From Holosporales bacterium (GTDB lineage: Bacteria > Pseudomonadota > Alphaproteobacteria > Caedimonadales > UBA9215): 12,301 nt of DNA. The position numbers and the translations under genes were made by a program. The stretch lies in assembly GCA_003503995.1 (NCBI GenBank), contig DOCA01000056.1:1-12301 (forward strand). Reading direction: 5' to 3'. A model generated the notes under the pieces. That model saw nothing but the letters and a program-made list of their open reading frames with translations. It was not told the DNA's origin and made no database searches. Each line of letters begins with the position of its first letter. Position 1 is the first letter of the stretch. Shown one piece after another: positions 7,206-12,301 of this stretch.

Positions 7206-8371
7206 TACTTCACCTCTAGCTCAGCTTGCAAAGCACCAGCTGCCTTAATATTTTGTAGAATGGCAATCATATCGCGAGGATTAACCCCAAGAGAGTTCAG
7301 GCCATTGACCAATTCTTGAAGGGTAACTCCTTCATTCAAAACAGTGAGTTTCCTATCTTCTCCCTCATCAATGGTAATACCAGTGCGTTCAACAACTTTT
7401 GTTTCCCCTGTATTTGAGAAAGGGTTGGGTTGTGAAACTTGAGGCGTTTCTGTAATTTTAATGGTGAGGTTTCCATGGCTGATGGCAACCGTTGAAATGC
7501 GCACATTATGCCCCATAACAATCACACCATTCTGTTCATCGATGATCACCTTAGCTGATTGATCTGGAGTGACCTTTAGTTGTTCAATCTGAGTAATAAA
7601 TCTAAGGGGGTTCTGGCGATATTTAGGTGGAATAGTAAGACGCACCGTTGCTGGATCAAGGGCTTCTGCCAACGATACACTAAACTTTTTAGCTTTAGCA
7701 AAAGCATTAATGCGATCTGCAATACGTTTTGCTGTTGTGAAGTCCGAGTTATGCAAAGACATATTAATGGTAAAAGTATTTTTGAGCTCAAAGGCGATCT
7801 CTTTTTCAATGATGGCTCCATTTGTGATTTTACCACTAGTCGGCACACCTTTTGTAATGCTAGTCCCCGTTTTCCCAGAAGCATCAAAAGCGTTTGTCGC
7901 AACAGGTCCTTGAGAAACCGCATAAACGGAACCATCGGCACCAACGAGAGGCGTCACGATCAGAGTCCCACCCAACAAATCCTTTGCGGTTCCAATGGCA
8001 GAGACCGTTACATCAATCCGTGTGCCATGTCTTGAAAAAGGCGGAAGATCCGCTGTTACCATAACAGCTGCAATGTTTTTTGATTTCAGACTGCTTTGTT
8101 GGTCTCGAACATTAACGCCTAAACGCTCGAGCATCCCAATAATAGTTTCCTTAGAATAAGGTGAACTATTCAAATCATCCCCTGTTCCCTTCAATCCGAC
8201 TACGAGGCCATACCCAATGAGTTGGTTATCTCGAACGCCTTCAAAAGAAACAATATCCTTGATACGCACTTCACCTGCACAAGCACTGCGTTCAAAACAC
8301 GCAAGGGCTAGAAGAACCATAAAGGCCTTAATCAAGTGTCGTTTCATAAAGGAGTACGGCGTTAGAGTCAT
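7205..8371 (-). CDS. flgI: Flagellar P-ring protein FlgI
   Basis: FlgI forms the periplasmic P-ring, the rod bushing in the peptidoglycan layer. Family blocks are complete: EVRIKDIVSFEGVRDNQLIGYGLVVGLKGTGD just after the signal peptide and LNSLGVNPRDMIAILQNIKAAGALQAELEV at the C-terminus. The signal peptide core is MKRHLIKAFMVLLALA with cleavage likely after Ala-Cys-Ala. Four in-frame ATGs exist (8410, 8392, 8371, 8347). The one at 8410 lies inside a sigma-54 promoter motif and is unlikely. 8392 has AAGGGA upstream, but that would be cut by the predicted transcript start. 8371 has GTGAT 6 nt upstream and leaves a 28-nt leader. 8347 begins the classical signal peptide but lacks an RBS. I use 8371 (388 residues) with modest certainty. 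First gene of the flagellar run. Confidence 0.93.
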   Translation of the reverse strand: MTLTPYSFMKRHLIKAFMVLLALACFERSACAGEVRIKDIVSFEGVRDNQLIGYGLVVGLKGTGDDLNSSPYSKETIIGMLERLGVNVRDQQSSLKSKNIAAVMVTADLPPFSRHGTRIDVTVSAIGTAKDLLGGTLIVTPLVGADGSVYAVSQGPVATNAFDASGKTGTSITKGVPTSGKITNGAIIEKEIAFELKNTFTINMSLHNSDFTTAKRIADRINAFAKAKKFSVSLAEALDPATVRLTIPPKYRQNPLRFITQIEQLKVTPDQSAKVIIDEQNGVIVMGHNVRISTVAISHGNLTIKITETPQVSQPNPFSNTGETKVVERTGITIDEGEDRKLTVLNEGVTLQELVNGLNSLGVNPRDMIAILQNIKAAGALQAELEVK

Positions 8372-8409
8372 CTTAAAATCACTTTCAATCATCTTGTCCC
8401 TTTGGTCCA

Positions 8410-8426
8410 TGCGAGAACCATGCCAA
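8410..8426 (-). promoter_or_regulatory. Sigma-54 (-24/-12) promoter for the flagellar operon
   Basis: The minus strand reads TTGGCATGGTTCTCGCA, compared with the RpoN consensus TTGGCACG-N4-TTGCA. The invariant GG and GC dinucleotides are present with exactly 10 nt between them, and only two informative positions differ. Transcription would start near 8399, just ahead of flgI and after the trpS stop. In Alphaproteobacteria such as Caulobacter, sigma-54 with the activator FlbD drives hook-basal-body genes, so context fits. No activator site was identified upstream. Confidence 0.7.
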
Positions 8427-8472
8427 GTGAATTGAATGAAATCATTTAAGTCGTTTTTTTCGAGGTATTACT

Positions 8473-9477
8473 TTAAAAAGGAGAAACAAATCCCATGACG
8501 TCTTTAACTTGTTTCAAAGTTTGATTTGCACGGGTGCTTGCATGCTCAGCACCTCTCTTTAGAATAGTTTCAAGCTCTGATTTTTCGTCTAAATACTGGA
8601 GCATCTTTGTTGAAATAGGCGAGAGTTTATCAACAAGTAGATCTGCTAAAAGAGGTTTAAAGTCTGAGAAAGGTTTTCCAGCAATAGCTGGCAGCGCTTC
8701 CTCAAGGGTCTGATTCATAAAGGCAGCATAAACGGTTGCAAGATTTTTTGCTTCAGGGCGATTTTCAAAACCATCCAGCGTTTCTGGAAGAGGTGCAGGA
8801 TCTGTTTTGGCTTTTCGAATTTTTTGCGAAATCTCGTCAGCGGTATCTGTTAGATGAATCCGTGAGAAGTCCGACGGATCAGACTTGCTCATCTTTTTTG
8901 AACCGTCTCGTAAACTCATAATGCGCTTAGCTTCCCCTTTAATAAGAGGCTCTGGCACGGTAAACACATCTTTTTGAAAGCGGTGATTAAAAGACAAAGC
9001 GATGTCTCGTGTCAATTCGATGTGTTGTTTTTGATCGTCTCCCACAGGGACATGAGTGGTTTGATAAAGCAAAATATCAGCCGCCATCAATGTTGGGTAA
9101 GCCAATAAGCCTAAGGGCGCGTTGTCACGCTTTTTCCCAGCCTTATCTTTAAACTGAGTCATACGATTTAACCATCCCAATGGCGTCATACAAGACAACA
9201 ACCATCCCAATTCAGCATGGGCATGAACATGACTTTGCACAAAAATGGCGCTTTCTTTTGGATTAATCCCAGCAGCCAAATAAGCAGCAGCCACTTCTAG
9301 TGTTGCTTGATGAAGGGCTTTCGGATCTTGAGGAACGGTGATGGCATGAAGGTCTACGATACAAAAAAGCGTCTCAGATTGGCGTTGTAGGTCAACCCAA
9401 TTTTTAATGGCGCCAAGGTAATTTCCGATGGTCAGATTATTGGTTGGTTGTACACCAGAAAGAATACGCCCTGTCAT
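8473..9477 (-). CDS. trpS: Tryptophanyl-tRNA synthetase TrpS
   Basis: This class I aminoacyl-tRNA synthetase charges tRNA-Trp with tryptophan in the cytoplasm, using ATP. The 334-residue length equals the E. coli enzyme. The HIGH-equivalent motif is TIGN (residues 16-19, in SGVQPTNNLTIGNYLGA), a variant also seen in E. coli TrpS. The KMSKS loop is intact at residues 195-199 and followed by DPSD. AYPTLMAADILLY and HVPVGDDQKQHIELTRDIA, which line the tryptophan and ATP pocket, are complete. The ATG has GAGGT about 8 nt upstream. It lies 18 nt after murJ, so the two are probably cotranscribed, an arrangement common in Alphaproteobacteria. Confidence 0.97.
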   Translation of the reverse strand: MTGRILSGVQPTNNLTIGNYLGAIKNWVDLQRQSETLFCIVDLHAITVPQDPKALHQATLEVAAAYLAAGINPKESAIFVQSHVHAHAELGWLLSCMTPLGWLNRMTQFKDKAGKKRDNAPLGLLAYPTLMAADILLYQTTHVPVGDDQKQHIELTRDIALSFNHRFQKDVFTVPEPLIKGEAKRIMSLRDGSKKMSKSDPSDFSRIHLTDTADEISQKIRKAKTDPAPLPETLDGFENRPEAKNLATVYAAFMNQTLEEALPAIAGKPFSDFKPLLADLLVDKLSPISTKMLQYLDEKSELETILKRGAEHASTRANQTLKQVKDVMGFVSPF

Positions 9478-9495
9478 AGGAAAGACCTCTTTGCT

Positions 9496-11037
9496 CTATT
9501 TACGTCTCAAAAAGTTGAAATCACTTTTTTTAATAATGCCCACAATATAGCATGCCAACGCATAGGACAGAACCCCTGCTCCAACCATTATGACAAGAGC
9601 AACAATCTCATGGAAGCGAGCCCCTTGTGCCTGCCCCCACAGCAAATTACGTAAGTAATAAACTGTCCCAAAACAAACAAGGCTCGCAAAAGCAAGCTTG
9701 GGCAAAAATATTATGAAACGCCGAGAAAGGGGCATCATTTTACCCCTCTGCGTAAAGACATACAGCAAGAAAGCATTGGCCCATGCCGCAATGGCTGTGG
9801 CGGCTGCAAGTCCAACATGTTGGTATAAGCGAATCAAGATTAAGTTCAAGGATAGATTTAACAACATTGCTGCAACGGCAATTTTAACGGGGGTTTTTGT
9901 ATTCTCCCGCGCAAAGAAAATATTGGTGAAGATCTTGATCATAATATAAGCAGGGAGGCCCGTTGAAAAAGCCATCAATGTATAAGAAATTTGAAGTACG
10001 TCTTTTGGCAAAAGTTTACCATGCAAATAAACAACTTGAGCAATGGGTTCTGCCAACACAAACAGCCCCAAAGCTGACGGTACCGCAAGAGCTAGAGCGT
10101 ATTCAAGAGCTAAGTTCTGAGTTTTATAGGCTGCTGTATAGTCCTTGAGGCGCACCTGTTTTGAAAGCATGGGCAACAGTGCCGTTCCCATAGCAACACC
10201 CACCGTGCTTAAGGGAAGTTGGTTGAGGCGATCGGCATATTCAAGATACGAAATGCCTCCTTCACTCAAAAAAGAACCCACAATAATATCCAAAAACATA
10301 TTAATCTGCACAACACCGCCACCAATAACAACAGGCAACAAAAGTTTAAAAAACTTTTTTACATCTTTTGTTATTTTGGGGCGTTTTATTTTCAGGGCAT
10401 ACCCATGCTTCCAAGCCGGAACCATCACCCAAAGAGCTTGAATAATACCACACACAGCAACACCAATGGCAAATGCCTCTCCATTATTGGTAGTAAAAGA
10501 TTTAACAGCAAAGACCGTTGCAATGATCGAGATGTTACCAAACATCGGAGAAGAGGCCGCGTAAGCAAAACGTTCAAGAGAGTTGAGCACGCCGCTGAAA
10601 AGAGCACATATAGAAATAAAGAGCAAAAAGGGAAAGGTAATACGTGCAAAATCGATGGTATATTGCAAGCGTTCAGGGGTTGACGAAAAGCCTGGCAATA
10701 AAATCTTGATCACAAAGGGCATAAAGATTTCGCACAATATCACAAAAATTGATAGAACAATTATCAACAAAGAAAAGATTTGTTCTGCATAATTTCGCGC
10801 TTTTTCAGGGCCATCTTTAGCCAACATCCCTGCAAAGATAGGAACAAAGGCCGAATTAAAGGCACCTTCTGCAAAGATACGTCGCATCACACTAGGAATC
10901 TTAATGGCGATCACAAGAGCATCGGACATGGCGCCCGCCCCAACAAGAATAGCCATGAGCATACTTCTAAAGAAGCCAAAAATACGACTTCCCATGGTGA
11001 ACAAACTAATGGTCGCAACGGACCGAATGAGATGCAT
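9496..11037 (-). CDS. murJ: Lipid II flippase MurJ (MviN)
   Basis: MurJ flips the peptidoglycan precursor lipid II across the inner membrane. The 513-residue product is a multi-pass membrane protein of the MOP exporter superfamily, with about 13-14 hydrophobic segments along its length. N-terminal family blocks are present: MGSRIFGFFRSM and RRIFAEGAFNSAFVPIF. Residues shown to matter in E. coli MurJ occur at the same numbers: Arg24, Asp39, Arg52 and Arg270 (in YADRLNQLP). Ser25 replaces the usual Asp after Arg24, a minor change. The start ATG directly abuts the TAG of an upstream minus-strand frame. AAGGA lies 11 nt before it and a fuller GAGGAGG further upstream, so the RBS spacing is long. 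Confidence 0.95.
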   Translation of the reverse strand: MHLIRSVATISLFTMGSRIFGFFRSMLMAILVGAGAMSDALVIAIKIPSVMRRIFAEGAFNSAFVPIFAGMLAKDGPEKARNYAEQIFSLLIIVLSIFVILCEIFMPFVIKILLPGFSSTPERLQYTIDFARITFPFLLFISICALFSGVLNSLERFAYAASSPMFGNISIIATVFAVKSFTTNNGEAFAIGVAVCGIIQALWVMVPAWKHGYALKIKRPKITKDVKKFFKLLLPVVIGGGVVQINMFLDIIVGSFLSEGGISYLEYADRLNQLPLSTVGVAMGTALLPMLSKQVRLKDYTAAYKTQNLALEYALALAVPSALGLFVLAEPIAQVVYLHGKLLPKDVLQISYTLMAFSTGLPAYIMIKIFTNIFFARENTKTPVKIAVAAMLLNLSLNLILIRLYQHVGLAAATAIAAWANAFLLYVFTQRGKMMPLSRRFIIFLPKLAFASLVCFGTVYYLRNLLWGQAQGARFHEIVALVIMVGAGVLSYALACYIVGIIKKSDFNFLRRK

Positions 11038-11200
11038 CTACGCGTTGTTCCTTTTTAATTTCCTCCTCATTTCTAGCAAATTCTTGTCTTGGGGACAAGT
11101 CATCCTACACTTTTCAAAGGATTTGTTTTTTTGTTGAAGGCTTATGCTGTTCCTTGCTATCCTCACCATGAAGACAGGATAAAAAAACAGGAAGCGCACA
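11038..11200. promoter_or_regulatory. Divergent intergenic region between murJ and the nagB-like gene
   Basis: This 163-nt region must hold the start signals of both divergent genes. On the plus strand TTGAAG (11134-11139) and TATCCT (11158-11163), 18 nt apart, could form a weak sigma-70 promoter for the nagB-like gene, and AGGAAG at 11189-11194 is its RBS. For murJ, GAGGAGG and AAGGA occur close to the start, but no convincing -35/-10 pair was found. An inverted repeat lies at 11083-11099. Confidence 0.4.
11083..11099. repeat. Inverted repeat CTTGTC-N5-GACAAG in the murJ/nagB-like intergenic region
   Basis: The arms are perfect 6-bp complements around TTGGG. The position between divergent genes, 46 nt before the murJ start, suits an operator or an mRNA hairpin in the murJ leader. 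No T-run follows the repeat, so it does not look like a terminator. Confidence 0.4.
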
Positions 11201-12301
11201 ATGTATAAGTATAAAAAAACCCAGATTCTCACAAGCACTCTTTTTCTTCTTTTTCTGGGAACAGCCAACGACGCTACTGCGAAAACGCCTTCACCAACAT
11301 CAAAAACTAAAGTTTTAAAAGAAAAAACTCCCGAAACACAAACTGCTCAAAAACAAGTCCCAAAAGGTCATCGTCTGAATATCTATCAAGAAAAAGAGAT
11401 GTCCCTGCTTTATAAAACGGCCGCAAATGAAGTCATAAAAGCCTTAAGAGAAAAGCCCACTTGCGTTGTTTTGTTACCAACGGGTTCAACTCCAGAAAAA
11501 ATGTACGGAGAAATTATTGCCCGCTTTAAAGCTGATCCGTCTATTGACTTCTCCAAAGCTAAATTTTTTAATTTAGACGAATACGTTGGTTTACCACCAA
11601 CGCACCCCTTAAGTTACAGCTATTATATGGAGCATTACTTTTATGGCCCCCTACGCGCCATTGATGCAGCACGTGCTCCTCAGCGAAAAAACGCTTTTAT
11701 TCTTTCTGCTAAGGTTGGGGAATCTCCTCAAAAAACCTTAAACCGCTTTAAAGCAGACTTGGAAACGGCCGGTCCCATTGATCTTGCAATTCTAGGTGTG
11801 GGTGGTGCCTTTCTTTCTAAAAATCTTCAAGGGGAACAAGTTATTAAAGGCGGACATATTGGTTTTAATGAACCTGGCACTTCTCCTTCTCAAGAGACTC
11901 ACCTTGTAACACTTACTTCTAAAACACGAAAAGATACACTGCACCGTTTTCGCTCTCTTCAAGCCTTAATGGACCAAGGAGAAATTGCGAAACAAGATGC
12001 AGCAGATGTCCCCGCAAAAGCTTTAACAGTTGGGTTAAAAGAAATTCTCTCTGCTGGAAAAGTTATCCTTCTTGCAACAGGAGAAAGCAAAGAAAGTGTT
12101 ATCAGAGAAGTTTTTAAAAAAGCGGGCAACCCTGACTTTCCAGCAAGTTACCTTTTGCAACACCCCAATGTCTCTTGGTATTTTGATGAATTCGCCGCAA
12201 AATCACTAGAGGCAAAACCTTGGGTTTATGCGCAGTCCTCAACGTATTTCCCACGGCACTGGCTTAAGAAATGCGCGCACCTCCTTGCTTTAAAAAAGAA
12301 T
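11201..12301 (+). CDS. Exported glucosamine-6-phosphate deaminase (NagB)-family protein, 3' end outside window
   Basis: From the ATG at 11201 the frame is open for 367 codons to the window edge. Residues 1-27 look like a Sec signal peptide (MYKYKKTQIL, then a Leu/Phe core, cleavage after Ala-Thr-Ala), followed by a Lys/Thr/Pro-rich linker to about 55. The NagB core follows: LLPTGSTPEKMY (91-102, sugar-phosphate loop), FNLDEYVGLPPTHPLSY (123-139, with the catalytic Asp of LDEYVGL), GHIGFNEPG (218-226, His219 and Glu224), ALTVGLKEIL (274-283) and KVILLATGESK (287-297). NagB normally isomerises and deaminates glucosamine-6-phosphate to fructose-6-phosphate and ammonia in the cytoplasm. Oddities: the usual GxGxDGH is split by about 14 residues after GVGG, the Asp before Gly-His is Gly217, and the chain continues about 35 residues past the usual end. 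An RBS, AGGAAG, lies 6 nt before the ATG. Family assignment is firm; activity and substrate are not. Confidence 0.85.
   Translation, partial: MYKYKKTQILTSTLFLLFLGTANDATAKTPSPTSKTKVLKEKTPETQTAQKQVPKGHRLNIYQEKEMSLLYKTAANEVIKALREKPTCVVLLPTGSTPEKMYGEIIARFKADPSIDFSKAKFFNLDEYVGLPPTHPLSYSYYMEHYFYGPLRAIDAARAPQRKNAFILSAKVGESPQKTLNRFKADLETAGPIDLAILGVGGAFLSKNLQGEQVIKGGHIGFNEPGTSPSQETHLVTLTSKTRKDTLHRFRSLQALMDQGEIAKQDAADVPAKALTVGLKEILSAGKVILLATGESKESVIREVFKKAGNPDFPASYLLQHPNVSWYFDEFAAKSLEAKPWVYAQSSTYFPRHWLKKCAHLLALKKN

Noticed and set aside
7580..8035. 151-residue plus-strand frame antisense to flgI
   Set aside because: It is Cys/Arg/Ser-rich, lacks an RBS and sits inside the complete flgI coding sequence.
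9173..9220. Direct repeat ACCATCCCAA within trpS
   Set aside because: Two copies encode the Leu-Gly-Trp-Leu segments of the protein. A 10-bp repeat in coding sequence with a clear protein reason is not a mobile or regulatory element.
10219..10683. 154-residue plus-strand frame antisense to murJ
   Set aside because: Its translation is Asn/Lys/His-rich with no domain features, and it lies wholly within the well-supported murJ; it is a shadow frame.
11038..11268. 76-residue minus-strand frame ending directly at the murJ start
   Set aside because: It overlaps the signal-peptide region of the nagB-like gene on the other strand, has a low-complexity Arg/Lys-rich sequence and no good RBS. The TAG-ATG junction with murJ is probably coincidence.

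Overview
The window looks like a piece of an AT-biased proteobacterial chromosome, most likely from an alphaproteobacterium. The best clue is the murJ-trpS gene pair, an arrangement I know from Alphaproteobacteria. A flagellar operon sits directly beside type VI secretion (T6SS) baseplate genes, and a signal-peptide-bearing sugar-phosphate enzyme lies next door. That mix would suit a host-associated, for example Holosporales-like, bacterium, but this placement is inference.

Layout. All genes from position 1 to about 11037 lie on the minus strand, so transcription runs from high to low coordinates. In that order they are: murJ (lipid II flippase) and trpS (tryptophanyl-tRNA synthetase), 18 nt apart; then a tightly packed flagellar run flgI - flgJ (rod-binding domain only) - flgN-like chaperone - flgK - flgL - fliW, with overlaps or gaps of at most 16 nt; then a gap of about 140 nt; then tssF - tssG (T6SS baseplate, overlapping); then the first 20 codons of an exported protein cut by the window edge. 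On the plus strand, diverging from murJ, a gene at 11201 runs off the right end. It encodes a glucosamine-6-phosphate deaminase (NagB)-family protein with an N-terminal signal peptide.

How the parts fit. FlgI builds the P-ring, FlgJ helps the rod form, FlgK and FlgL form the hook-filament junction, the FlgN-like protein is their probable export chaperone, and FliW is the regulator that in other bacteria titrates CsrA and binds flagellin. A very good sigma-54 (-24/-12) promoter motif sits between trpS and flgI. It suggests the flagellar run is switched separately from the housekeeping murJ-trpS genes. The order flgN-flgK-flgL-fliW matches the Bacillus/deltaproteobacterial arrangement, but no csrA or flgM is present in the window.

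The most unusual object is the NagB-like protein. It has a predicted export signal, a roughly 14-residue insertion just before the catalytic GHIGFNEP motif, loss of the aspartate normally found there, and a C-terminal extension. No RNA genes, CRISPR arrays, insertion sequences or convincing intrinsic terminators were seen. No stretch without a gene exceeds about 165 nt.
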